From Clostridium sp. UBA4108 (GTDB taxonomy: Bacteria > Bacillota > Clostridia > Clostridiales > Clostridiaceae): DNA of 64,000 bases. The DNA lies in contig DFXM01000046.1 of the NCBI GenBank assembly GCA_002381695.1, positions 7,156 to 71,155 on the forward strand, read 5' to 3'. This document shows positions 8,761 through 18,526 of this stretch, one piece after another. The stretch's first letter is position 1. Each line of letters opens with the position of its first letter. A program made the position numbers and the translations under genes. The notes below the pieces were generated by a model that saw only the letters and a list, made by a program, of their open reading frames with translations, made no database searches and was not told the origin of the DNA.

Positions 8761-10041
8761 TTAAATTTTAGGTTCTTCTACAATTTTACCATCTACATAT
8801 CTAATTAAAATATTTCTATCATCACCTGTATATATAAATTTCTGAAGCCTCTCCTCTATGGATAATGAATGAAAACTATTAAGTCTACTATCATCTATTA
8901 TTAATGCATCAAATTCGTAACCTTGTTCAAAGCTTCCCACTTTTCCAAAAAACTGGCCACTACCCTTAGTTGCAAGATAAAATAATTCAGCAGTGCTTAA
9001 TGGCTTGTCAACTTTGTTACTTTCTAACCATCTAATATTTGAAGCTTGTGCGCTATTTACAATAACACTACACATTGACAAACTATGACCACCTGATATA
9101 TCCGTTGCAAGCCCTACTGGAACGCCCTTGCTAATGAGTTTTCTTATAGGCGCTATGCCACTTGCTAAATTGGAATTTGAATTAGGACTGTGAGCCACAA
9201 AAACTTTATTCTTAACCATTAATTCTATTTCATCTTCATCTACTAATACGCAATGAGCCATTATAGTTGGTATCTGACCAAACAGACCAGCATCTTCATA
9301 TATACTTGCATAGTTTTTATAATTAGGATGTAGTTCCTTAACTAAATTTATTTCTCCGTAATTTTCACTTAAATGAGATTGAACTGGTACACTATATTTC
9401 TTCGCTAATTCTCCAAGAGTTTTCAATAACTCGAAAGTACATGTAGGTATAAATCTAGGAGTTATTATAGGTTTTACTAATTTATATTTATTTCCATATT
9501 CTTTTAAGAAATTTTCAGTATCCGCAATAGACTCTATGGTGTTTTCTATTAAATAATGTGGACAATTCCTATCCATATTTACTTTGCCCACATAAGCCCC
9601 TAGTCCTGCTTCATTAAATATATCCATCAATAGCTTTGTAGATTCCTTATGAACACTACTAAAAACACAAGCCCTAGTAGTACCATTTTTCCATAATTCT
9701 TTTACTAATATAGAATATACTTGTTTTGCATATTCCAAATCAGAGTATTTACTTTCTTCTGGAAAGGTATATGCTTCTAACCAAGGCATTAGTTCTTTAT
9801 CAAGCCCTAATCCTAAATTGGGAAATTGTGGTGCGTGCAAATGTAAATCAACAAATCCTGGAACTATTAGTTTGTTGTCATAATCTATTATTTCTATATT
9901 TTTATACTCATCTATGAGTTCACTATATACTCCATCTATAATTCCATCTTTGACTATTATATAGCCACCTTCTAATACTTCGTATTCACCAAATTCTTTA
10001 GTAAAAATAATATCTCCTTTTACTCCAAATGCACCTTCCAT
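8761..10041 (-). CDS. guaD: Guanine deaminase
   Basis: 426 aa amidohydrolase that deaminates guanine to xanthine. The metal site HLHAPQ (HxH followed by APQ, near 67-72) with the following GLGLDKELMPWLEAYTFP segment is characteristic of GuaD rather than of other amidohydrolases; later metal ligands lie in QSHLSE, MAHC and GLATDISGG. It feeds the xanthine dehydrogenase encoded just upstream and thus the urate route. ATG at 10041 has AAGGGGG upstream. It has its own promoter-like sequence (TTTACA-N17-GATAAT) and is flanked by the TetR gene. Confidence 0.93.
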   Translation of the reverse strand: MEGAFGVKGDIIFTKEFGEYEVLEGGYIIVKDGIIDGVYSELIDEYKNIEIIDYDNKLIVPGFVDLHLHAPQFPNLGLGLDKELMPWLEAYTFPEESKYSDLEYAKQVYSILVKELWKNGTTRACVFSSVHKESTKLLMDIFNEAGLGAYVGKVNMDRNCPHYLIENTIESIADTENFLKEYGNKYKLVKPIITPRFIPTCTFELLKTLGELAKKYSVPVQSHLSENYGEINLVKELHPNYKNYASIYEDAGLFGQIPTIMAHCVLVDEDEIELMVKNKVFVAHSPNSNSNLASGIAPIRKLISKGVPVGLATDISGGHSLSMCSVIVNSAQASNIRWLESNKVDKPLSTAELFYLATKGSGQFFGKVGSFEQGYEFDALIIDDSRLNSFHSLSIEERLQKFIYTGDDRNILIRYVDGKIVEEPKI

Positions 10042-10107
10042 TTAATTGCCCCCTTTAACCTAGAAAAATTATAATCTAACTTCAACATAATATAATTTTT
10101 TGTATAT

Positions 10108-10136
10108 ATTATCATATTTAAACATTTTTTTGTAAA
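10108..10136 (-). promoter_or_regulatory. Sigma-A type promoter of guaD
   Basis: Minus strand TTTACA (10136-10131), 17-bp spacer, GATAAT (10113-10108), about 70 bp before the start codon. Confidence 0.5.
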
Positions 10137-10179
10137 TACCAATTATTACATTACCTTATAATATAATAATTAGCTTTGT

Positions 10180-12738
10180 CTACCTTTTCTTTCTATATGC
10201 AGTTTCCTCAAGAGGAAGTTTAGTTCTAAATATATTGTCAAATTTATAATAAGCTCCTTGAACCGCTGGTGCTGTTGGTATTGTAGTTATTTCTCCAACA
10301 CCTTTTGCACCATAAGCTAAGGTTGATGTATTCTTTTCTATAATTATAGATTTAATTTTAGGCACTTCAGAAGCTCTAAATAATCCTAGGGTACCAAATT
10401 TTGCTGTAGGTACACCCTTATTAAGTGGATAATCTTCTGTTAATGCATAACCTAGTCCCATTACCACTCCACCTTCTATTTGTCCCTCTACATTGATAGG
10501 GTTAATAGCTTTACCTACATCATGGGCAGCAATAACTTTTTCTAGTTTACCATGTTCATTAAGCACTACTAACTGTGTGGCATATCCATAGGCTACGTGG
10601 CTAACTGGATTAACTTTAGTTGAGTTAATTGGGTCCGTTACTCCTTGAAATTCACCATAGAATTCCTCTCCATCGAGGCTCTCTAAAGAATTACTGTTCA
10701 GTGCTTCTTTTAGTTTTAATGAAGCGATCTTTGCAGCCTCTCCAGTAAACACAGTTTGTCTTGAAGCTGTAGTAGTTCCTGAGTTTGGTGTGGTAAAGGT
10801 ATCGGGGAAATCAACAATTATGACCCTTGGAGATAAATTAGTAGTTTCACATACAATTTGGGTAATAATAGTGCCCAATCCCTGTCCTATACATGCAGCA
10901 CTTGTTCTTATATGAACATTACCCTGTAATACAACAATTCTACATCGCCCTGTGTCTGGAATACCTACTCCTACACCACTATTTTTCATAGCACATGCTA
11001 TACCTACAACTTTATTATTATCATAGTCATCCTTAACTGCCATTAAAGTTTCTTTTATTGCTGTTCCATCATCTGATATTTGTCCGTTAGGAAGCGTGTC
11101 TCCAGGAGCTACAGCATTATTATATCTAATCTGCCAAGGAGTTATACCTACCTTTTCTGCTAAAAGATTCAAATTACATTCTGATGCAAAGGCTGATTGA
11201 GTTACCCCAAATCCTCTAAATGCCCCACCTGGAGGATTGTTTGTATATACAGCGGTGCCTTCAATTTCTACATTAGCACATTTATAAGGTCCAGCTGCAT
11301 GGGTACATGCTCTTTGAAGTACAGGCCCTCCTAGGGAAGCGTATGCACCTGTATCTGATATAATTTTAGCCTTGAATGCAGTAATATTTCCATTTTCATC
11401 ACAAGCCGTAGTTGCAGTAATTTCCATAGCATGTCTCTTTGGATGTATCATTATGCTTTCCTTGCGACTAAGAGTAATCTTTACAGGCATTTTAGTATAC
11501 CAAGCGAGAAGTGCTGCATGGTGTTGTACACTCATATCCTCTTTGCCTCCAAAACCTCCACCTACATATTTACTAATAACTCTAATTTTCTCCTTTGGAA
11601 GTCCTAGTAGTTCTGCTACTTCTCTTTGCTCATCATATACTCCTTGAGAGCCAGTATATATTAATACACCATCACCATCAGGCATAGCTAGTGCACTTTC
11701 TGGTTCTAAAAATGCGTGCTCTGTGAAAGGAGTAGAATAATGATTAGTAACTACATATTTCGAATTAGCTATGGCTTCTTCTACGTTGCCTCTTTTTAGT
11801 ATTTCAACTTTTAACCTATTTCCAGCGGGATGAATTTTGGGTGCACCTTCTTCAAGAGACATAGTAGGACAAGTCATAGGTATTAATTCTTCATAATCAA
11901 CAATTATTAAATCAAGTATTTCTTTTAGTGACTTTCTATTTTTAGCACCAACTAATGCTAATGAATCTCCCATATATCTAGTTTCCTCACCTACCGCAAT
12001 CATAGCTGGCCAATCTTTAACAAGATGTCCAATAAACCTATTGCCAGGAATGTCTTCTGGTGTAAGAATAGCTATGGTATCAGGGTGTTTCAGCGCTTTT
12101 GATATATCTATGTTCTTTACTAATGCTCTCGGATATTTTGCTCTTAAGGCTGAACCATATATCATATTAGGTACCTTTACATCATCTACATATACTGCAG
12201 TTCCTAATATTTTTTTTTCTGCATCAATCCTTGGAAGGTTATCTCCAACTCTTCCATGAAATTTATCATTGATATTTAAACTGCCTTGTCTTATTACAGA
12301 AGCTGCTAAATTTATAGCTTCTACTATTTTTATATATCCTGTACATCTACATATATTACCTTTAATTGCATTTTTAATTTCTTCCTCCGTAGGATTTAAG
12401 TTCTTATTAAATAGAGCCTTAGCACTAATCACCATACCTGGTATGCAAAATCCACATTGTACAGCACCTACTTTAGAGAAAGCCCATGTAAATACCTCTT
12501 TTTCGAACTGCAATAATCCTTCCACTGTTTGAACTACTTTATCATGTACTTTGGCAGTGGTTTGAATACATGCCCTTACTGCCTTTCCATCAACTAGTAT
12601 CATACAGGTACCACAAGCACCCTCTCTACATCCATTTTTCACAGAGGTTAAATCTTCTTCCTCTCTTAAATAATCAAGTAAATTCATATTTTCAGAAATT
12701 GAGACCATATTTCCGTTTAATATAAATTGATACACCAT
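10180..12738 (-). CDS. Selenium-dependent xanthine dehydrogenase, fused [2Fe-2S]/Mo subunit
   Basis: 852 aa from the ATG at 12738, chosen because GAGGAGGG lies 5-6 nt upstream; a GTG seven codons earlier lacks a site. The N-terminal ~150 residues are the FeS subunit (CREGACGTC with the next C, then QCGFC and NICRCTG); residues from about 165 on are a complete Mo-binding large subunit (GGGFGGKEDM, GGAFRGFGVTQ, SGTTTASRQT, GAKGVGE). Fusion in this order and this length is typical of the single-chain selenium-dependent xanthine dehydrogenase family found beside ygfK/ssnA. It converts xanthine or hypoxanthine to the next oxidised purine. It lies between guaD and the PLP genes; no FAD gene is adjacent. 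Confidence 0.9.
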   Translation of the reverse strand: MVYQFILNGNMVSISENMNLLDYLREEEDLTSVKNGCREGACGTCMILVDGKAVRACIQTTAKVHDKVVQTVEGLLQFEKEVFTWAFSKVGAVQCGFCIPGMVISAKALFNKNLNPTEEEIKNAIKGNICRCTGYIKIVEAINLAASVIRQGSLNINDKFHGRVGDNLPRIDAEKKILGTAVYVDDVKVPNMIYGSALRAKYPRALVKNIDISKALKHPDTIAILTPEDIPGNRFIGHLVKDWPAMIAVGEETRYMGDSLALVGAKNRKSLKEILDLIIVDYEELIPMTCPTMSLEEGAPKIHPAGNRLKVEILKRGNVEEAIANSKYVVTNHYSTPFTEHAFLEPESALAMPDGDGVLIYTGSQGVYDEQREVAELLGLPKEKIRVISKYVGGGFGGKEDMSVQHHAALLAWYTKMPVKITLSRKESIMIHPKRHAMEITATTACDENGNITAFKAKIISDTGAYASLGGPVLQRACTHAAGPYKCANVEIEGTAVYTNNPPGGAFRGFGVTQSAFASECNLNLLAEKVGITPWQIRYNNAVAPGDTLPNGQISDDGTAIKETLMAVKDDYDNNKVVGIACAMKNSGVGVGIPDTGRCRIVVLQGNVHIRTSAACIGQGLGTIITQIVCETTNLSPRVIIVDFPDTFTTPNSGTTTASRQTVFTGEAAKIASLKLKEALNSNSLESLDGEEFYGEFQGVTDPINSTKVNPVSHVAYGYATQLVVLNEHGKLEKVIAAHDVGKAINPINVEGQIEGGVVMGLGYALTEDYPLNKGVPTAKFGTLGLFRASEVPKIKSIIIEKNTSTLAYGAKGVGEITTIPTAPAVQGAYYKFDNIFRTKLPLEETAYRKKR

Positions 12739-12796
12739 AGTTCCCTCCTCTTTATCCACGGCTAAGACATATAAAATAATAGGACATAAGGGAATA

Positions 12797-12844
12797 GGAC
12801 CCCTTTAAGCACACTTTAACTTCTACTAGGGTCCCAAACCATAT
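12797..12844. terminator. Hairpin between PLP enzyme and fused xanthine dehydrogenase
   Basis: GGACCC / GGGTCC arms around a loop that can pair further (TTTAAG / CTTTAA). No T tract on either strand; could be a processing or weak termination signal. Confidence 0.3.
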
Positions 12845-12865
12845 TAAATCCGTAGATACTAAAAG

Positions 12866-14356
12866 CTATTCTTCGTCTTTTAGTGTTTCAACCTTCTTAT
12901 TGAATTCTTCAATTAGATTGTCTAGTTCTGGTCCCATTTTATGCAATTCACCCCAGTAATTATCATAATCATACCATTGTGCATTTAATTCATCTAAATC
13001 ATACATCTGTTGTTCAATCCAGGTATAGTATTTAAGATTATGAATTCTATTTTTACTTTGATATGTGAGTTCTTCCATACTATCTGTTCTAACTCCTAGA
13101 ACACTTCTATTATGATCAATGGCAGCATCAATTACTTCATATTTTTTTCCTCTTTCAGCTTCCATTTCTTCTAACCTTGACTGATACATTTCAGCAGAGT
13201 CAGTAAGAACAGTTAGTACTATGTCATTCTCTGTTAATTCATAATATTTTGCAAATTTAATGCAAGAAATTATATTTGCTGCACCTGAAATTCCAACCCA
13301 TGATAATTTTGAAATTAAATCTTCTGAAATACCTTGTTGTCTTAAATACTCTTGTCCGGCTGGTTCATTAAATAGACGGAACATACCCACACTATCATTA
13401 TCATCAATAGCTATAATCATATCTGTATTTTTAACATTGTGAATCCAAGGCACGTGCTTATCACCAATACCTTCAATTCTGTGATCACCAAAACCATTAT
13501 TAAGTAATGTTGGACATTGCAATGCTTCCCCAACTACAAGCTTAGCATTTGGATATTGATCTTTTATAAAGTCTCCACTTCCTAAAGTTCCAGCAGAACC
13601 TGAAGTTAAGCACACACCAGCAACTTTTCCATGCTCTCCAATCTCAGCTTTGATAATATCGTTCATAGCATTACCAGTAACTTCATAATGCCATAAATGA
13701 TTTCCAAGTTCACCGAATTGGTTAAATATTACAACATTATCTCTGGTTCTTCTTAATTCCCAAGTTTTATCATAAATCTCTTTAACATTACTCTCACAAC
13801 CTGGAGTAGCTATGACTTCACCTGCTACTTGTTTTAACCAATCAAAACGCTCTTTACTCATATTCTCAGGTAAAATAGCTATAGATTTACATCCTAATAG
13901 GGCAGAGTTATATGCACCACCACGGCAATAGTTACCAGTTGAAGGCCAAACTGCCTCATGATATTTAGGATCAAATTGACCAGTTACTAGTCTAGGGACT
14001 AAACAAGCAAAACTTGCTCCAACTTTATGAGCACCTATCGGGAAATATTTTCCTGCCATAGCAAAAATTCTTGCTTTTACACCTGATATTTCAGAAGGAA
14101 TCTCAATGTAGTTAGGTAATTCATTGTATAATCCACCATCTTTTACAGCTTCATTTTTCCAAGAAATTCTAAATAAATTGATAGGGTCAATATCCCATAA
14201 TCCAATATTTTTTAATTTTTCTTTAATGTATTCAGGTATTTTGTTAGGGTCCTTCATCTGAGCTAAGGTTGGGATAACTATATTTCTTTCTTTAGCGCTC
14301 TTTACCGTTTTATTAAGTTGTTCTTCATTTATATTTAAATCTATCAAGTTTCTCAC
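12866..14356 (-). CDS. Fold-type II PLP enzyme of the purine island (function uncertain; possible 2,3-diaminopropionate lyase)
   Basis: 496 aa. The likely Schiff-base lysine is K111 in PIGAHKVGAS, a pattern closer to tryptophan synthase beta (HK-x-N type) than to threonine synthase; the phosphate loop is probably SGSAGTLGSG. It does not resemble E. coli YgeX (diaminopropionate ammonia-lyase, ~400 aa), yet occupies the position where ygeX is expected beside ygeY. I therefore suggest it, or the next gene, performs the lyase step that turns 2,3-diaminopropionate to pyruvate and ammonia; this is inference. GTG start at 14356 has GGAGGG 6 nt upstream. 87 bp downstream of the threonine synthase-like gene, same strand. 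Confidence 0.75.
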   Translation of the reverse strand: MRNLIDLNINEEQLNKTVKSAKERNIVIPTLAQMKDPNKIPEYIKEKLKNIGLWDIDPINLFRISWKNEAVKDGGLYNELPNYIEIPSEISGVKARIFAMAGKYFPIGAHKVGASFACLVPRLVTGQFDPKYHEAVWPSTGNYCRGGAYNSALLGCKSIAILPENMSKERFDWLKQVAGEVIATPGCESNVKEIYDKTWELRRTRDNVVIFNQFGELGNHLWHYEVTGNAMNDIIKAEIGEHGKVAGVCLTSGSAGTLGSGDFIKDQYPNAKLVVGEALQCPTLLNNGFGDHRIEGIGDKHVPWIHNVKNTDMIIAIDDNDSVGMFRLFNEPAGQEYLRQQGISEDLISKLSWVGISGAANIISCIKFAKYYELTENDIVLTVLTDSAEMYQSRLEEMEAERGKKYEVIDAAIDHNRSVLGVRTDSMEELTYQSKNRIHNLKYYTWIEQQMYDLDELNAQWYDYDNYWGELHKMGPELDNLIEEFNKKVETLKDEE

Positions 14357-14443
14357 TAGAAACCCTCCTTTTATTATTTATAAAATTTAACCCAAAACAA
14401 TTTTCTTTCAAGCGAAACTGATATCTTTCATTTAAAGCCTTAA

Positions 14444-15682
14444 TTAATTTATTTCACCTACATAATTTATTAACGCATCTAAATCTGGCTTTATTATACC
14501 TGGTCTTGTTACTGCCTTTTGTGCAGATTTTACATCCTTTAATCCACTACCAGAGACAACTATAGCTACACTTTCATCTCTTCCTATAGCTCCTTGTTCC
14601 ACTAGTTTTTTAAGTCCAGCAAAACTTGTTACTCCAGCAGGTTCTCCAAATACTCCAGTATACCTTGCAAGAGTTGTCATAGCCTCTAAAATTTCTGCAT
14701 TACTGACATCAACAGTAATACCATTACTTTCTTTTAACGCATTTAATGCTTTGTATCCATTTCTTGGAACACCTACTGAAATACTATCTGCTATAGTATC
14801 AGGTGGTATATAGTCAAATTTCCTGCTATTTTTTCTATAGGCTCTATTAACTGGATTTGACCCATCTGCTTGTACAGAAACCATTGTAGGAAGTTTATCA
14901 ATAAGCCCTAAATCATAAAATTCTTTAAAACCCTTCCAAACCCCTGATATAGAACATCCATCTCCCACAGACATAATCACCTTATCTGGCACATTAAAAT
15001 CTAATTGTTCACAGATTTCAAAAGCTGCAGTTTTTTTCCCTTCTACTAGATATGGATTTATAGCACAACTTCTGTTATACCATCCAAAATGTTCTACTGC
15101 CTTTAAGCAAAAATCGAAGGCTGTATCATAATCACCATCTACTAAAATAACCTTACTTCCAAAGACTAAAAGTTGTGCTAATTTACCTTCTGGTATACTC
15201 TTAGGAACAAATATATAGTTTTTTATTCCCATACATGCTGCGAAGCCTGATAGCGAAGATGCTGCATTTCCAGTGGAAGCTGCACATATAATATCTCTTT
15301 TAAGCTCTATAGCTTTAGCTACTCCAACAGCTGAAGCTCTATCTTTAAATGATGCCGTTGGGTTCCTACCCTCATCCTTTACATATATATTTTTAATATT
15401 AAAAAATTCCTCTAATCTTTTTGCTTTATATAATGGTGTCCACCCAATGTGTAATGGGGCTACTCCATCTAATCCCTCTAGTGGCAATATAGGTAGATAT
15501 CTCCATATATTTTTTTCACTATTTTCTTTAAGACATTCTCTAGTTAATTCTTTTTTCACTAAATCTAAGTCATAAATTACATCTAAGGTTCCTTCTGTAC
15601 CACAATATGGGCAATGATACATAATCTCTTCATTTAGTTTAGCTCTGCATTTAGAACATACTAGGTGCTTAATCTTTTTCAT
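14444..15682 (-). CDS. Threonine synthase-like PLP enzyme with N-terminal zinc ribbon
   Basis: 412 aa. A rubredoxin-like zinc ribbon (C9-x2-C12, C24-x2-C27) precedes a fold-type II PLP domain with K113 in ASFKDR, the threonine synthase motif, and a serine/glycine-rich SGSGLKD phosphate loop near the end. A housekeeping threonine synthase would sit with hom/thrB; here it lies between ygeY and a second PLP enzyme, so a role in purine-derived amino acid breakdown is more likely. It may act on 2,3-diaminopropionate or a ureido derivative; not proven. ATG at 15682 has GGTGAGGTG upstream; 31 bp after ygeY. Confidence 0.8.
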   Translation of the reverse strand: MKKIKHLVCSKCRAKLNEEIMYHCPYCGTEGTLDVIYDLDLVKKELTRECLKENSEKNIWRYLPILPLEGLDGVAPLHIGWTPLYKAKRLEEFFNIKNIYVKDEGRNPTASFKDRASAVGVAKAIELKRDIICAASTGNAASSLSGFAACMGIKNYIFVPKSIPEGKLAQLLVFGSKVILVDGDYDTAFDFCLKAVEHFGWYNRSCAINPYLVEGKKTAAFEICEQLDFNVPDKVIMSVGDGCSISGVWKGFKEFYDLGLIDKLPTMVSVQADGSNPVNRAYRKNSRKFDYIPPDTIADSISVGVPRNGYKALNALKESNGITVDVSNAEILEAMTTLARYTGVFGEPAGVTSFAGLKKLVEQGAIGRDESVAIVVSGSGLKDVKSAQKAVTRPGIIKPDLDALINYVGEIN

Positions 15683-15713
15683 GATTTCACCTCACCCATT
15701 AAATTTTAAATTA

Positions 15714-16931
15714 CTATTTTACATACTCTGTAACATAAGTAATAGGAATTAGTGCATACATAGCTGCACATCTTACAAGCTCATCCTTCCAAGTTCTTTC
15801 ATTTGGGGCATGTGCTTGATCCTCATGACCTGGTCCAAAACCAACACATGGAATTCCATACCTACCCATGATAGATACAGCATTTGTAGAGAATGTCCAT
15901 TTGTCAACAAGTGGCTCACATTTAAATAAATCTCTATAGGATTTTACTAGAGTTTGACAAGCTGGGTGTTCTTCTTCTAATACCCAAGTTGGGAAATAGC
16001 ACTCTGTTGGATAAACAAGTCCAGTATAAGCTGGTCGTTCATAGGTGTACATTTCAACCTTACCATTTGCAGCCTTAACTGATGGTAATTCTCTAATTTG
16101 ATCCAATGCATACTCCCAAGTTTCTCCATTTGTAAGTCTTCTATCTATAGACACTGTACATCTATCTGCAACTGCACATCTTGATGGGGAGGAGAAAAAT
16201 ATTTCAGACACTGTTAAAGTTCCTTTTCCTAAGAATGGATCATCTATTAATCTTTCATTTAATTCTTTTAATTCATTTAAAATTGGAGCCATCTTGAATA
16301 TTGCATTGTCTCCTCTTTCTGGTGCTGAACCATGGCAACTAATTCCATTAGTAGTAACCTTAATTTCCATTCTTCCTCTATGTCCTCTATATATATTTAA
16401 AGAAGTTGGTTCAGTAATTACTACAAATTCGGGCTTAATCTTGTCTTCTTGAACTATATATTGCCAGCATAATCCATCACAATCTTCTTCTTGAACTGTA
16501 CCTGTAACTAGTAATGTATAATCCCCTTCTAATCCTAAATCTTTAATTATTTTCCCAGCATAAACCATGGAAGCCATTCCACCTTCTTGGTCTGAACCGC
16601 CTCTCCCAAATATTATTTCATCATCTTCAAACCCCTTATATGGGTCATAGTTCCAATTATTTATATCACCAATTCCAACGGTGTCTATATGCGCATCCAT
16701 AGCTATTAAATGTTTTCCGTGTCCCATATATCCTAAAATGTTTCCCATTGGGTCTATTTCAACTTTATCAAAGCCTACTTTTTCCATCTCTTCTTTAATT
16801 CTTAATACAACTTTCTCTTCATCACAACTTTCACTTGGAATAGCTATCATGTCTCTTAAGAACTTTGATATATCATCCTTATATTGCTCTGCTAATTTTA
16901 ATATTTCTTCTTTATTTATATTCATTGACAT
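15714..16931 (-). CDS. ygeY: YgeY family M20 hydrolase
   Basis: 405 aa. The start is set at ATG 16931 because GGAGGT ends 7-8 nt upstream; the open frame reaches a TTG five codons earlier that overlaps this site. Metal-site motifs of M20 amidohydrolases are present: DAHIDT, GRGGSDQEGG, the EE of VQEEDCDG, and the C-terminal HEDQAHAPNE. YgeY proteins occur with ygeW, ygfK and ssnA in genomes that make selenium-dependent Mo hydroxylases and are thought to hydrolyse an amide or ureido intermediate in anaerobic purine breakdown. The gap upstream carries a full palindromic operator. Confidence 0.9.
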   Translation of the reverse strand: MSMNINKEEILKLAEQYKDDISKFLRDMIAIPSESCDEEKVVLRIKEEMEKVGFDKVEIDPMGNILGYMGHGKHLIAMDAHIDTVGIGDINNWNYDPYKGFEDDEIIFGRGGSDQEGGMASMVYAGKIIKDLGLEGDYTLLVTGTVQEEDCDGLCWQYIVQEDKIKPEFVVITEPTSLNIYRGHRGRMEIKVTTNGISCHGSAPERGDNAIFKMAPILNELKELNERLIDDPFLGKGTLTVSEIFFSSPSRCAVADRCTVSIDRRLTNGETWEYALDQIRELPSVKAANGKVEMYTYERPAYTGLVYPTECYFPTWVLEEEHPACQTLVKSYRDLFKCEPLVDKWTFSTNAVSIMGRYGIPCVGFGPGHEDQAHAPNERTWKDELVRCAAMYALIPITYVTEYVK

Positions 16932-17078
16932 TTCAAATACCTCCAAATCAAACTTATATATTTTTATAATTTAGAATATTATTCTTACTTTAGGCCTTAG
17001 CAATAATATTAAATCCCCCCTATATATGATTACATTTGAATAATATCTAAAATATAGCAATCAATTTATTGAGATTTA

Positions 17079-17094
17079 CTAATTAATTAGTTAG
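17079..17094. promoter_or_regulatory. Proposed operator upstream of ygeY
   Basis: CTAATTAATTAGTTAG, a 16-bp near-perfect palindrome; on the minus strand it reads CTAACTAATTAATTAG, 14 of 16 identical to the ygeW site read on the plus strand. A weak -10-like TTTATC abuts it. It lies in the yqeB-ygeY gap and implies that ygeY starts a transcript of its own. Confidence 0.55.
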
Positions 17095-17108
17095 GATAAA
17101 GTAAAAAA

Positions 17109-17912
17109 TTATATCTTTGAAGATTTCATGTATAAAATTCCTTCTAAAACTCCACCTGCAATACATCTAGCCTTATCCGAGATAGTATTACAATTATCCA
17201 ATTCATCATATCTTGGATCAATATCAGCTATTTTTAAGCTTTCTTTTACATAACTTTCAGATCGTATAATTCCTCTTAGAACTCCATCTATTGAGGCATA
17301 GATTTTTTGCCCATTAACTATAGCAAGGATATCTTTAGTTGTTACTATATCTCCTATATTTTTAAAAGTACTAATAATGCCTTCACATGGACTATAGATA
17401 ACTCTTTCCTTGTCATATCCTCCTATTTTTCCTGGTACACCAGTATTCTTAAGTGCATATCCATGAAATATTAATCTTCCTAAATTATGTCCACGCATAG
17501 TCTCTACTGCTATATGCACATCTTTTCCAGCATTGAAACCTGGACCTAATCCAATAGTTATAGGAGCCATATTTATATTAGTACCCGTATTTCTTTTAGC
17601 TAAAATCGCATCCACTACCACTAAGGGTTTAATTTTATCAATAAGAGTTCCTTCACTATCTATAACTATAGGAATAATTCCACTTTCCCAAGCATCATAT
17701 ATTTCTTCTAAGGTTTCTACAAGTACAGATTTTGAATCTTCTATTATAGCTTCACCATTATATACTGCTTCACTAAAACATACTCTTCTTCTTATAGAAG
17801 TAGGTTTTTCTATTTCAAGAACTAACACATTAAACCCACTTTTATGAAGCTTTTGTATAGTTCCAGAGGCAATATCCCCACCACCTTTTACAATTACCCT
17901 GTCCTTACCCAT
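17109..17912 (-). CDS. yqeB: Selenium-dependent molybdenum hydroxylase maturation protein YqeB
   Basis: 267 aa from ATG 17912; a TTG 11 codons upstream would overlap mocA and lacks a ribosome site, while GGGGAG lies before the ATG. The protein starts with a nucleotide-binding-like VKGGGDIASG and contains ITIGLGPGF and GYDKERVIYSP segments typical of the YqeB (EF2563) family. YqeB, MocA/YgfJ and YqeC mark genomes able to insert labile, non-selenocysteine selenium into molybdenum hydroxylases, so the xanthine dehydrogenases here are probably selenoenzymes of that type. 19 bp after mocA. Confidence 0.9.
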   Translation of the reverse strand: MGKDRVIVKGGGDIASGTIQKLHKSGFNVLVLEIEKPTSIRRRVCFSEAVYNGEAIIEDSKSVLVETLEEIYDAWESGIIPIVIDSEGTLIDKIKPLVVVDAILAKRNTGTNINMAPITIGLGPGFNAGKDVHIAVETMRGHNLGRLIFHGYALKNTGVPGKIGGYDKERVIYSPCEGIISTFKNIGDIVTTKDILAIVNGQKIYASIDGVLRGIIRSESYVKESLKIADIDPRYDELDNCNTISDKARCIAGGVLEGILYMKSSKI

Positions 17913-17931
17913 GAATATATCATCTCCCCAT

Positions 17932-18513
17932 TTATAGATGACCAAATTTTAGAAGTTTATTATAGTCTTCCATAGTGTCAATATCCCACAGTGGAAGCTC
18001 CTCATGTATTTCTATAAATCTAACCTGATAAATAAACTTATTGATAACAGTTTTACCACCAATATCCCCCTGTAATTTTAATAGTTCCTCAGTATATTTC
18101 TTAGGAAAAATTACTGGATTTCCTCTTCTGCCCTTATAGATAGGTACAATTATATTATTAGGATACTGTTCAAATTCATTAATTAATTCAGTGATTATTT
18201 CTTCATTGATAAATGGTTGGTCACCTGTAAAAAAAGCATAACCTAATGCCTCTGGTGAATTTAATATTCCTAATTTTATGGATTCACTTTGTCCTAAATC
18301 AGCATTTAAATTCATAATGCCATTTATGTTTCTTTTTTTACTGAGTTCAATAACTTCAATTCTATTTGTAACTATTAATCTATGTGAAAAATTACTCTTA
18401 CTTACATTTTCTAATACATATTCTACCAATGCACATCCCTTATATTTGAGAAGTAGCTTATTTTCACCCATCCTACTACTAAAACCAGAAGCCATTATTA
18501 TCGCATTAATCAC
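17932..18513 (-). CDS. mocA: MocA/YgfJ-like molybdenum cofactor nucleotidyltransferase
   Basis: 193 aa from GTG 18513, which has AAGGAGG 8 nt upstream; the longer frame from 18549 would overlap yqeC. MobA-like nucleotidyltransferase: the GTP/CTP-binding IIMASGFSSRMGENKLLL start (residues ~5-22) and the FTGDQPFI metal-binding motif. It probably converts molybdopterin to the cytosine dinucleotide form used by this hydroxylase family. Middle gene of the yqeC-mocA-yqeB run. Confidence 0.9.
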   Translation of the reverse strand: MINAIIMASGFSSRMGENKLLLKYKGCALVEYVLENVSKSNFSHRLIVTNRIEVIELSKKRNINGIMNLNADLGQSESIKLGILNSPEALGYAFFTGDQPFINEEIITELINEFEQYPNNIIVPIYKGRRGNPVIFPKKYTEELLKLQGDIGGKTVINKFIYQVRFIEIHEELPLWDIDTMEDYNKLLKFGHL

Positions 18514-18526
18514 TTTATAGACCTCC

